Part shown: in pieces, positions 53,808 to 61,728 of the stretch | Layout: each line of letters opens with the position of its first letter | Position numbering within the stretch: the stretch's first letter is position 1 | Program-made: the position numbers and the translations under genes | Assembly: GCF_021390645.1 (NCBI RefSeq) | Contig: NZ_JAJEJT010000002.1 | Span: forward strand, 1,178,001 to 1,242,000 | From: Paraburkholderia flagellata | Lineage (GTDB): Bacteria > Pseudomonadota > Gammaproteobacteria > Burkholderiales > Burkholderiaceae | Direction: 5' to 3' | DNA: 64,000 nt | The notes under the pieces: model-generated | Database searches by the model: none | Told to the model about the DNA's origin: nothing | Seen by the model: the letters and a program-made list of their open reading frames with translations, nothing else

Positions 53808-54332
53808 ATGTGCGCAGTCTGTGAATTCAAGATCGAATTCGGTATCAGCCACCCGCTCGCGCTGAGCGTGGCCGTTGCAACGCGAAAGGCGATCGAGGCG
53901 AATTTGATTGAAGCGATCGACGTCAATGACGGCGCGCTCGCCGCGGCGCGAAAGCGCATGGCCGCGGTCGAGGCGTTGAACCTGCTGCAGGCGCGTATTG
54001 AAGGCGCGCATGCAGAAGAGCATCTTCTGGACTTGCCGGACTTCTATGTTCTGCTTATCGAAAATGATACATGGGGATTCTTTCACGCCACCACGGAAGG
54101 CTTCGATCCAGAAATCGTGCCGGAGATCCCCGACGTAACGACAACCGAAGAGGCGAAACGCAGCAATATCGTCATCATGTCCGAGTCCGCGTTGCGTGGC
54201 TGGCTAGCCGGTCGATTCGACGTTGAGCACGCGTTTCGCGAAGCGCTATTCGTGGTTGACGGTCCGCAGATTCACGCTGACTCACTGACAAAGATGTTCT
54301 ACGCTACAGAGCTTGCCACCGTCGCCCACTGA
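53808..54332 (+). CDS. Uncharacterised protein downstream of alkylsulfatase
   Basis: Not recognised. A 174-residue, probably soluble protein beginning MCAVCEFKIEFGISHPLALSVAVATRKAIEAN; it has a CxxC-type pair (C2, C5), a helical N-terminal half, a strand-like DLPDFYVLLIEND, and a C-terminal VVDGPQIHADSLTKMF. It starts nine bases after the alkylsulfatase stop with a GTGAGG ribosome site, so it is the second gene of that operon and probably helps sulfatase function, metal supply or product use. That role is inferred from linkage only. Confidence 0.65.
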   Translation: MCAVCEFKIEFGISHPLALSVAVATRKAIEANLIEAIDVNDGALAAARKRMAAVEALNLLQARIEGAHAEEHLLDLPDFYVLLIENDTWGFFHATTEGFDPEIVPEIPDVTTTEEAKRSNIVIMSESALRGWLAGRFDVEHAFREALFVVDGPQIHADSLTKMFYATELATVAH

Positions 54333-54345
54333 CGCTTTCGGAACG

Positions 54346-54368
54346 GCCGCCGCAGATTATGCGGCGGC
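54346..54368. terminator. Terminator hairpin between convergent genes
   Basis: GCCGCCGCA (54346-54354) pairs perfectly with TGCGGCGGC (54360-54368) around a GATTA loop. It sits between the stop at 54332 and the convergent gene ending at 54371. The T-run is poor (CGACTATTTA). Confidence 0.65.
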
Positions 54369-54370
54369 GA

Positions 54371-55504
54371 CTATTTACTCGCCGAAAACCACTTCTGGTA
54401 GATCTGCTCATAGGTTCCGTCCTCGTACATCGCGAGCAGGGTTTCGTTGATGGTCTTGCGCAGCGGACTGCCGTTCGCAACGGCGATCCCATACTTTGCA
54501 GGCCTGAATATCGGTCCAACGACGGCGAGTGACCCGTTGCCGAGCCGTCCTGCCCAATACTGCAGCGTTGGCGCATCGTAGACGATGGCCTGCACGTCGC
54601 CGCGCATCAGCATCCGGAAGCCGTCGGCGGCGCTGTCGACATTCACGAATGGCAAGCCCCGCTCGGCGAGGTAGTCCGCGGCGACCGTGCCCGGCACGGT
54701 GCCGATCGTCTTGCCGGGAAGATCATCCGGTCCGCGAATGTTCGACTGCAATCGCGCCACTGTCTGAAATGACGTGACGGTCGCCGTGAACTGCGCGATC
54801 AGCACCACGCCGATCAGCCACATCGCGGGCACCAGCACCCTTTTCCACAGCCCGGCGCTCTCGCGCTCGCCATGCTCGCCTGTCGCGATGATCAGCATGG
54901 TCACCCAAAGCCCTTCGCCAACGCCGCGCAGCCAGGGCTTATCAAAGTTCGGATCGTGGCGGCGCTCCATCAGCCAGACGAGATTGGCGAGAATGAAGAC
55001 GATCACGACGGCGACAGCGAGGAATTGTCCGAGGGCGAACCAGGGAATCGAGCGCAGCGACGCGACGAACGAATTGTCATTTTTTGCGCGCACCATGATC
55101 TGCAAGCCGGAATCGAAATACGGCAGCGAGAAGTCGACGAGCTTTTCGCGTTCCGGTGTCATGGTGATCGCAGCGATGGCAACGTCCGCATCGCCGCGCT
55201 GGACGACGGTGATCAGATCAGGCTGCGTCGCGATGCGATCCCATGTGAAATCGACATGCATGCGACGCGCGATCTCATACCATATGTCGATGCTGAAACC
55301 TGCGGGTGCCGCCGACTCCGGCAACACGAACGGGGCGACCTTGGCAATCGCCACCCGCAGCGCGCCGCCTGTCCGGGCGCTAGCGCTCGCAGGCGCAGCG
55401 ACCGCCGCCTGAGGCTGTTGCACGGCCTCGGCGGCGGCGCCATACGTTGCAGGCGCAATCAGGAGCAGGCAGAGCGTGAACAGCCACCAGGCCGACTTCT
55501 TCAT
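54371..55504 (-). CDS. iGluR-like channel protein with substrate-binding domain
   Basis: A 377-residue membrane protein. A signal peptide (about 1-24) is followed by a periplasmic amino-acid-binding lobe (about 45-150: LRVAIAKVAPFVLPES; DVAIAAITMTPEREKLVDFSLPYFDSG). Then come helix M1 (about 162-182), a pore-loop-like GEGLWVTMLIIATGEHGERES, helix M2 (about 225-245), and the second binding lobe (about 255-377). This order, with two helices and a pore loop inserted between binding lobes, is that of prokaryotic ionotropic glutamate receptors such as GluR0. The K+ filter TVGYGD is absent. Ligand unknown; could be a channel or a sensor. Confidence 0.8.
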   Translation of the reverse strand: MKKSAWWLFTLCLLLIAPATYGAAAEAVQQPQAAVAAPASASARTGGALRVAIAKVAPFVLPESAAPAGFSIDIWYEIARRMHVDFTWDRIATQPDLITVVQRGDADVAIAAITMTPEREKLVDFSLPYFDSGLQIMVRAKNDNSFVASLRSIPWFALGQFLAVAVVIVFILANLVWLMERRHDPNFDKPWLRGVGEGLWVTMLIIATGEHGERESAGLWKRVLVPAMWLIGVVLIAQFTATVTSFQTVARLQSNIRGPDDLPGKTIGTVPGTVAADYLAERGLPFVNVDSAADGFRMLMRGDVQAIVYDAPTLQYWAGRLGNGSLAVVGPIFRPAKYGIAVANGSPLRKTINETLLAMYEDGTYEQIYQKWFSASK

Positions 55505-55610
55505 GGCGTCCCTCCAGAGGCGACTTTGTGCCGTTGCGGCGATGAGATCCAGTATAAGGACCGTACTCGCTTTCCGGGTAGCGGTGCTTTCGAGAAGTGG
55601 CCGCCAGCGC

Positions 55611-56609
55611 TCAGAAGCTGAGCGCCAGACCGAGCGAAGCGCCCGACACGTCCTTGCCGAACGCGTAGCGGGCCACGATGCGCAAGCGCGAGAAGAGCTT
55701 GGTGACCGCGCCGGTGTCGATTTCGATTCCCGCGCCGAGCGACGTAAGCTGATTGAAGCCGAGGATGTCGGCCTGACTTCCGAGGTAATCGGAGTGCGAT
55801 AGTTCGAGGACATAGCGCAGCGGCCGGTTGAACGCGAGCAACCCGGTCGGCGCGCGCCAGCGAGCGTAGAGATTCGTGGACTGCGCATTCGCGGTCCCGC
55901 GAACGCCGCTCGACGATCCGAAACTCTGCAGATAGATGTCCGTATAGCGCAGTTCGAGGTCGAACTCATAAGGTTCCTGGCGGGGATACCAGCCGATCAT
56001 CAGCGAGCCGCCAAGTCCATAGGCACTGAGCGAGCCGTTCTGGATGAAGTCGATGTTCTTGTCGGTCTTCCGGTTGACCAGGAATTGCGCCGCGCTCGCA
56101 TCGCTGAGCACTTCGCCAAGCGAGAAGTTGAAGATCGGCCGGATAACGAGGTCCCTCTTTTCGTTGAGGGGAAAATCCCAGCCTATGCCACCCGTCGCCG
56201 CCACGTTGGTCCAGCGGGTGGGCAGCGCGCGCTGCTGCTGACCGTCGGAGGCGACGAACGTCGGGTCGTAGCGGGAGCCGCCGATCGCCCCCTCAAGATA
56301 GAGCGGAAAACTCTGGCTCAGCGTAAAGCCGCCGCCGAACTGCGTCATGTTCAGCGACGGGTCGCCAGTGGCGCCATTGCGAATGCCGAGCGTGCTCGCG
56401 GAGAGGTCCGGCGTGACGGTAAAAGACAGCAGCGCAAGAACGGCGTTCGCACGCTTCTGCACGTTTGGCCCCGTAAATTCAGGGGCGGTCGAAGTCTGCG
56501 CCGCCGCCGTGGCTGGCATGAGCAACTGTCCGGCAGCCAGAAGCAAGGCGCCAAAAGCATGCGCGGTCGTCTCGTGCGTGCGGCGCACGCGTGAGCGCCG
56601 AAACGTCAT
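55611..56609 (-). CDS. Outer-membrane beta-barrel protein
   Basis: A 332-residue exported protein: signal peptide with cleavage near TAAAQT (about 37), then alternating strands ending in GLALSF, the aromatic C-terminus of beta-barrels. Segments GFTLSQSFPLYLEGAIGGSRYDPTF and ELRYTDIYLQSFG look like barrel strands. Start ATG 56609 has AGGGG upstream (frame open to 56792). It is divergent from the small exported protein at 56909, with shared element copy 3 between, so both may be co-regulated. Possibly an uptake pore for sulfate esters or detergents; inference only. Confidence 0.75.
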   Translation of the reverse strand: MTFRRSRVRRTHETTAHAFGALLLAAGQLLMPATAAAQTSTAPEFTGPNVQKRANAVLALLSFTVTPDLSASTLGIRNGATGDPSLNMTQFGGGFTLSQSFPLYLEGAIGGSRYDPTFVASDGQQQRALPTRWTNVAATGGIGWDFPLNEKRDLVIRPIFNFSLGEVLSDASAAQFLVNRKTDKNIDFIQNGSLSAYGLGGSLMIGWYPRQEPYEFDLELRYTDIYLQSFGSSSGVRGTANAQSTNLYARWRAPTGLLAFNRPLRYVLELSHSDYLGSQADILGFNQLTSLGAGIEIDTGAVTKLFSRLRIVARYAFGKDVSGASLGLALSF

Positions 56610-56696
56610 GCTTGCCCCTTTCGATATCCGGGTCGCGATAACCCTCAGCGCGTAATTTAGCGGCGCGTTTAACGAAAGAAAAGGCTTCATCTCCAG

Positions 56697-56738
56697 ATTG
56701 CACCAAAGGGCAATCCAATTGCCCGAACTCCCTATCGC
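56697..56738 (+). promoter_or_regulatory. Shared promoter element, copy 3 (between barrel and small exported protein genes)
   Basis: ATTGCAC (56697), GGGCAAT (56708), ATTGCCC (56718), CCCTATCG (56730), with the same 11/21/33-base offsets as copies 1 and 2. It lies 88 bases before the barrel gene and about 170 before the ATG at 56909, so it may serve both directions. Confidence 0.78.
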
Positions 56739-56908
56739 GCCGGTTCGGTGCCTGAGCAACACTCGACTTTGCATCGACCCATCCGGCTGCACGATGGAGT
56801 GCTATCGACTTGCCTGGCGGGAACCGATTGCGTAGTCGGCTCGTGGAAGCCGCCGCAGATTCACAAGCCTGCGTAAGCCCAACACGTCACGCTCCAGGAA
56901 AAGACCCC

Positions 56909-57316
56909 ATGACCTCGCACAGCCGGAAGCCTTCGTTAGCAGGAACGTTGTCGCGCGCGTCGGCGGCCTGCGCCCTGCTCTTTTCGCTGCACACTGCCTC
57001 CGCAGCGAACCTCGAGTTTCTGCACGATACGCCGCTGAGCTATCTGACGCAGAAGGACATCGACTCGGTCAAGCGAGCGGTCATTACCGCATTGAACTCG
57101 AAAAGCGATGGCGAATCGTCAGAGTGGACGAATGACGGCTTGGGCAACAGCGTGAAGATCGACGCCACACTGACCCCTCACGACACATCGAAGACTGGCA
57201 ATCGGACTTGCCGCCTCGTTAACGTGGTCCTGAACGCGAAGGGGCAATCGGTCAACCTGCATCCGCGCTACTGCCGAACGGGCGGCGCGCAATGGCAGTT
57301 GCAGAAGAAGAACTGA
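56909..57316 (+). CDS. Small exported surface-antigen-like protein
   Basis: A 135-residue exported protein with signal peptide ending near TASAA (about 33). The mature part (LTQKDIDSVKRAVITALNSKSDGESSEWTNDGLGNSVKIDATLTP ... CRLVNVVLNAKGQSVNLHPRYCR) resembles RT0821/17-kDa surface antigen C-terminal domains, whose two cysteines (here CRLVNVV and RYCR) may form a disulphide. AGGAAAAG precedes ATG 56909. A truncated relative lies at about 60793-60891. Role unknown; its promoter carries the shared element. Confidence 0.75.
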   Translation: MTSHSRKPSLAGTLSRASAACALLFSLHTASAANLEFLHDTPLSYLTQKDIDSVKRAVITALNSKSDGESSEWTNDGLGNSVKIDATLTPHDTSKTGNRTCRLVNVVLNAKGQSVNLHPRYCRTGGAQWQLQKKN

Positions 57317-57380
57317 TCGCCGGGCAAGCTCGAGGCGCGCACCGACGATGCCGGTACGCCGCTGGAGCGCCGCTCAACGC

Positions 57381-59429
57381 TCAAGACACGGTCCTCTGGC
57401 TCGCGGCATCCGCAGTCGATTGAACGGACGCTGCCACAGACTGCGCGGCGCCGACGCCCGCGTGAGCGCTAGCAGCACGCCCTTGCACGACGGGAAGCCA
57501 TACCGCGAAACGTGTACCCCCGCCTTCGCGCAACGTCGCGGTCACGCGCCCACGGTGTGCCTCGACGATCGAGCGGACGATCGTGAGCCCAAGACCCATT
57601 CCGTGTGGCTTCGTCGTGTAGAACGGCTCGAAGAGCCGCTGCCCGGAGTCGCTCGAAAAGCCGCAACCACGGTCTTCGATCGCGAGTTCGATTCCGGATG
57701 CAACCGGCTGCGTGGAAATGGACAGCACGCGGCGCGCCAGCGCAACCTCTTCCATCGCATCCATGGCATTGATCGCGAGATTGAGCAGTACCTGCTGCAA
57801 CTGAACGGAGTCGCCTATGACTTCGCCATCGCCCCCGGCGAACCTGGACTCGACGCGTATACCGCGTCGGCGTGCCTCCGGCTCGATCAACGAAAGCGAC
57901 TGCTGCAACGTTTCGTCGAGACGAACGACGCTGGTCTCAAGGCTCTGCTTCTGCAACAACGCCCGCAAGCGCCGGATCACATCGTTGGCGCGCAGGGCAT
58001 CGCGCCGCACGTCCGCCAGAATCTCCCGCAGTTCGTCGATATCGAGCCGCTTCGACTTGATGATCAGATCGGCGGCATCCGCGTTGCTCAGAATCGCGCT
58101 GAGCGGCTGCCCCACCTCGTGCGCGATCGACGCACTCAGCTCGCCCACGGTGGCAAAACGCGCGGCGCGAGCAAGCTCGCCGCGCCGCGCGAGCGCTTCG
58201 GCTTGTGCGAGGCGCCGCTGCCGCCGCTGCGCCAGTAACGCGATGATCGTGAGCAACTGTGCAACGAGCACGGCCAGCGCGGTCAACACAGTGCCCCGGT
58301 ACTCCCGATAGATGGACGGCGGCAAATCCGTCAATTCGCAGCCTGACGGCAATCGGTCCGCGGACAGGCCAAAGCGCTCCAGTTGCGTGGCACTCACCGT
58401 GCAGCGCGCCTTGAGTTCAGGAAACGTGAGACCGTCAACATTACCGCCCCGACGCAGAATTTCCACCGCCGCCATTCCCGTTGCGCGCCCGTTTTCCGCG
58501 AAATCATAGACAGCGCCGCCCGTCGCGCCTCTCTCGACGTAGGTCGAATACCAGCCATAAATGGGCGCGTGCGACGCCTGCGCCATCGGCGCTATCAGTT
58601 GAGACGGAAAATAGCGTTGTCCATCCCGGTCGCGGTATGTCGTCGTGTAGAGCACCGCGGTGTCGTTGTCGAGAGTGGCGAGCCGCCGCTCCAACTCGGC
58701 GGGCGGCAGGCCATCCCAGCGTTCCACCTGGGTCCAGCGGCCCGTCCTTTCGCGGGCTGCCTTCACGGCGCGGTCCGTGAGCATTAAATCGTATTGCGCG
58801 ACGCCACCTACGACGACAAGATGGTGGGCATGCGGTTGCAGGCGCTCGATGATCCTGAGCGTCCCATCGATGTCGATCTGGAACGGTACGACGGCATACC
58901 CGCGGGGCAGTTGCACCGTGCGCAGCCATTCAGACGGGACGCTGGAGATCAAAACGGACGCCCCGGGCCAGATGTCGGCACCGTGCTTCAGCGCGAAGGA
59001 CGCGGCCCGATCACCGATCGCGATGACAAGGTCGATATGCTGACGAGCATACTTTTTGCGCATCAACGCGAGAAATTCGGCAGTCAAGTCCTCGTTGTCG
59101 AAACGGAATCCGTCAATCGAATCCAGAAAGACTTCGGCGCGTTGCGAAGAGAAGTCGTCGAGTATGCCGCGCACGGCGCGAATCTGCACGAGCGCGGCAG
59201 GCTGGATGGGGTCCGTGCCGCTGAGCAGGACGACGCGCGGCGTCTCGGACGCGACGGCGCCCGACGCCGCGAGCATCAGCAATAGAACAAAGTACCTGCG
59301 GATCAATTCGCCTAAATTGGCAGTGTCTCCCAATAGCCTGCCAGTTCGCCGCGCACGGACGCCATGGCTGCGGCGCGCATTATAAGAGCCTGCATTAAAT
59401 GAATCGTTGACGCGCCGCGCATATTCCAT
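57381..59429 (-). CDS. Sensor histidine kinase with ABC-substrate-binding-like sensor
   Basis: A 682-residue membrane kinase. After an N-terminal hydrophobic segment (about 43-60) comes a periplasmic domain of about 300 residues resembling ABC_sub_bind proteins (PRVVLLSGTDPIQPAALVQIRAVRGILDDF; LVIAIGDRAASFAL; PIYGWYSTYVERGATGGAVYDF). A second membrane helix (about 380-400), then the H-box ELSASIAHEVGQPLSAI with H437, N-box NLAINAMDAM, G1 EDRGCGF and GMGLGLTIV. The HEVGQPL H-box is of the FixL/DctB-like group. Start is uncertain (ATG 59429 or TTG 59474). The sensor probably binds a small solute directly; its signal is unknown. Confidence 0.88.
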   Translation of the reverse strand: MEYARRVNDSFNAGSYNARRSHGVRARRTGRLLGDTANLGELIRRYFVLLLMLAASGAVASETPRVVLLSGTDPIQPAALVQIRAVRGILDDFSSQRAEVFLDSIDGFRFDNEDLTAEFLALMRKKYARQHIDLVIAIGDRAASFALKHGADIWPGASVLISSVPSEWLRTVQLPRGYAVVPFQIDIDGTLRIIERLQPHAHHLVVVGGVAQYDLMLTDRAVKAARERTGRWTQVERWDGLPPAELERRLATLDNDTAVLYTTTYRDRDGQRYFPSQLIAPMAQASHAPIYGWYSTYVERGATGGAVYDFAENGRATGMAAVEILRRGGNVDGLTFPELKARCTVSATQLERFGLSADRLPSGCELTDLPPSIYREYRGTVLTALAVLVAQLLTIIALLAQRRQRRLAQAEALARRGELARAARFATVGELSASIAHEVGQPLSAILSNADAADLIIKSKRLDIDELREILADVRRDALRANDVIRRLRALLQKQSLETSVVRLDETLQQSLSLIEPEARRRGIRVESRFAGGDGEVIGDSVQLQQVLLNLAINAMDAMEEVALARRVLSISTQPVASGIELAIEDRGCGFSSDSGQRLFEPFYTTKPHGMGLGLTIVRSIVEAHRGRVTATLREGGGTRFAVWLPVVQGRAASAHAGVGAAQSVAASVQSTADAASQRTVS

Positions 59430-59659
59430 GGTCAATTCGATTTCAACCCGCCTCTGTCGTCGGAATTTTCTCAATTAAATGTTTGCTAGCCATTCGCTCA
59501 TTGGACCGCGCGGAAATGTCGAACATTTAGTCATATGAAGTACCGAAAATGCTAAATATCCGGAATAACTAAATTGCAGAGGCTCTCTTGCTAAAGACGC
59601 GCATCGAACGCCAACTGCCGAACCTGCAATGCCATAACTTTCAGGTGCAACCCATGCTT

Positions 59660-60268
59660 CTATGCGGGCACACTGACCATCGATTCCGTGCGGCGCAGCA
59701 ATTCGGCCAGTGAAGTCGCGCCAACCTTGCGCATGAGGTCGGCGCGGCACGACTTGATGGTCCGTTCGGACAATCCGAGTTGCGCAGCGATCTGCTTGTT
59801 TCGCAGTCCGGCGACGATGCCGCGCAGCACGACTTGCTCCCGATCCGCCAACTGCATCGATGCCGCGTGCCGTTCAGGCGCCTCCTGTACCGTGCAAGCT
59901 TTCAACGCCGCGTCGATCGCGTCGAACAGCGCCTGGCGCTCGAACGGCTTGAGCAGGAAATCGACGGCGCCTGCCTTCATCGCTTTCACGGTACGCGGCA
60001 CGTCGCTGTACGCACTCATGAAGACGATGGGCAACGCCCGCGAGTCGCGAAGCAACGCCTGCTGCAGTTCCAGGCCGTTCGGTCCGCCCAGTTCGAGGTC
60101 CAGCAAAATGCAGCCGGGGCGATCGTCCTGCACGCTCACCAGAAAGTCTCCGGCGGAGGCATAAACGCGCGCCTCGAATCCGGCGCTCCTTAGAAGCCGG
60201 GTTAATGCGGTGCGCATTGCTGCATCGTCGTCAATAATGTGAATCACCATCTGCCCAGGCTCAATCAC
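59660..60268 (-). CDS. FixJ/NarL-type response regulator
   Basis: A 202-residue regulator. The receiver domain (about 7-120) has acidic pair D13-D15, phospho-acceptor D57 (GCILLDLEL), S85 and K107 (LLKPF). The LuxR-type helix-turn-helix (about 140-195) reads LADREQVVLRGIVAGLRNKQIAAQLGLSERTIKSCRADLMRKV. I chose GTG 60268 because GGAG lies six bases upstream; the frame opens to TTG 60289. It is the likely partner of the kinase encoded immediately downstream on the same strand, and a candidate to bind the shared element. Confidence 0.9.
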   Translation of the reverse strand: MIEPGQMVIHIIDDDAAMRTALTRLLRSAGFEARVYASAGDFLVSVQDDRPGCILLDLELGGPNGLELQQALLRDSRALPIVFMSAYSDVPRTVKAMKAGAVDFLLKPFERQALFDAIDAALKACTVQEAPERHAASMQLADREQVVLRGIVAGLRNKQIAAQLGLSERTIKSCRADLMRKVGATSLAELLRRTESMVSVPA

Positions 60269-60667
60269 GATTTTCTCCGTCGTTCGCAAAGCAAGGCGAG
60301 GATATCCCGGGTTCCCGTACCGGCCATGCAGTGGGCTATCGCCGCAACTCGCTGCTTGAATGCGTCTAAGTTATATTGATTTATAGCAATTTTTTACAAA
60401 CCTTGCGCGATTGGTGCCGCCCGCGCTTTCGCCCATTGATGAGGAAACTTTAACTTGCCGGGGGTTATTGTTTTGATGATCGGTATTATTTCCCTGTTCA
60501 GACACCGGAATAATGCGCAGTGTCAATAGGGGTCAACCGAAAGGGTGAGTTCATTTCCCGAACGCCCAATGGCAGCCCCATTGCAATACGAAAACTATCA
60601 GGCTGGGAACGGAAAATGCGCACGAGTGCCGCCCCGTTCAGGCCAGGATGCGCTTCGGTTATTGGAA
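60269..60667. other. AT-richer intergenic region with a degenerate copy of the shared element
   Basis: About 400 bases upstream of the FixJ-type regulator gene, visibly AT-richer than flanking DNA. ATTTCCC (60553), GCCCAAT (60564) and ATTGCAA (60580), then CTATC (60595), look like a decayed copy of the 41-bp element, with the second repeat displaced. No complete gene. Confidence 0.45.
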
Positions 60668-60891
60668 ATGGACATGTCGTGCCACGACTTAATCGGAAGC
60701 ATTGCCCGCAATCGCCTGCTCGCTCCGCTAGGTGCGTTGGTGCATCACCGGTCTGGCCTGCAAGCGCCGGCTTTCCTGAGCACGCACCGGGCGGCCGCCT
60801 CGATCAGCAGGACATCGATGCGCTCAACAGTACGGTACGAGTCGTGCTGAAGACTCGCGACGAAGGGGAAACGAGCGATTGGAGCAATCAT
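60668..60891 (+). pseudogene. Truncated relative of the small exported protein
   Basis: In frame with 60520, residues read GRLDQQDIDALNSTVRVVLKTRDEGETSDWSNHRAL (60793-60893), closely matching LTQKDIDSVKRAVITALNSKSDGESSEWTNDGLG of the intact gene at 56909. The signal-peptide part is poorly preserved (possible frameshift near the ATG at 60668), and the C-terminal half with the cysteines is missing. The similarity stops where the stop codon of the opposite-strand receiver gene (60888) lies, so a rearrangement joined the two. Confidence 0.7.
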
Positions 60892-61259
60892 CGCGCGCTT
60901 GCGGTCGCGTTGCCAATCGCCTCGACCAGCGCCTTGCCCGAGAACGGCTTGGTCAACAGCGCGTGCGCACCGGTACTTTCCATGGCGCCGCGCGGGCGCA
61001 CGCCGTCATATGCGGTCATGAACACTGCGGGCGGGCGCGGCGAATGCAGCGTGTCGTAGAACGCCGGCCCTGATAGACCCGGCAGTTGAACATCGATGAC
61101 GAGGCAGCGCGCCATGGAAGCGAATTCGAATATGTTGGCGTCCTCGGCGCTGCGAAACGATCGCGTGCGAAAGCCCGAATACCGAAGCAGCCGCTCGAGC
61201 GCGCGCCGCAACCCGGCATCGTCTTCCACGATCACGATCATGTGCCGCTTCCCGTTCAT
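60888..61259 (-). CDS. Stand-alone receiver-domain response regulator
   Basis: A 123-residue protein that is only a receiver domain: acidic pocket EDD (12-14), phospho-acceptor D56 (CLVIDVQLPG), T82 and K104 (LLTKPFSG). No output domain follows, so it may act as a phosphate sink or protein-interaction switch for the nearby kinase, or be a regulator that lost its DNA-binding part in the rearrangement that created the truncated gene at its 3' end. Similarity to the FixJ-type receiver upstream is clear (same LL-KPF, same size). RBS is weak. Confidence 0.85.
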   Translation of the reverse strand: MNGKRHMIVIVEDDAGLRRALERLLRYSGFRTRSFRSAEDANIFEFASMARCLVIDVQLPGLSGPAFYDTLHSPRPPAVFMTAYDGVRPRGAMESTGAHALLTKPFSGKALVEAIGNATASAR

Positions 61260-61728
61260 ACGACACCCACTTCACCAGTACATCGAGTCTTGCCCAGACG
61301 CGCGCAACGCCATAGGGAGTCCAGACAGACGTGTTCCACCTACGGGCAGCAGCAGAGATGCAAGCCTGAACTGCCGCGTTGGCAGCGTTCGATTACATTG
61401 CAATCCTATGCAATCCTTCGCCTCGATGCATGATCAGAAAAGGACATGAATGAGGGAGGAGCATCGCCGCCTCATCTACGGCGCATGCACAAACCGCCGC
61501 CCTTTCGTAGAGCATTGCGCCGTTACGCGAGTCGCAACATAGGGACTTGGGGCAATCCCATTTCCCCTTTGGGCAATATCGGGCAGAAGCCTTCCGTTTC
61601 GCGATCCCGGCCATTACATTAGGCATTGCAAGCGCGCAGCCCGATGCTGCAAAAGCGCCTGCAAAATCACCTATCAAAAGATGCTTTCACGTTTCTGCGG
61701 CTTCTCGCGCATACGCCGGGAGAACACG
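61260..61728. other. Intergenic region with shared element
   Basis: A 469-base region between the divergent receiver gene and the DUF2092-like gene. It carries copy 4 of the shared element in reverse orientation at 61537-61577. A 94-codon minus frame (61393-61677) has no recognisable protein pattern and is disregarded. No terminator or RNA gene is evident. Confidence 0.5.
61537..61577 (-). promoter_or_regulatory. Shared promoter element, copy 4 (reverse orientation)
   Basis: Read on the minus strand: ATTGCCC (starting 61577), GGGAAAT (61566), ATTGCCC (61556), CCCTATGT (61544): again 11/21/33-base offsets. Oriented toward the receiver gene, but 152 bases before the ATG at 61729, so it could act on either gene. 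Confidence 0.75.

Noticed and set aside
60553..60599. Full fifth copy of the shared element
   Set aside because: The second direct repeat is displaced by six bases and the middle half-site has two mismatches, so I list it only as degenerate.
61393..61677. 94-codon minus frame in the element-bearing gap
   Set aside because: Cys-rich reading is produced by translating the shared element; no homology pattern or ribosome site.
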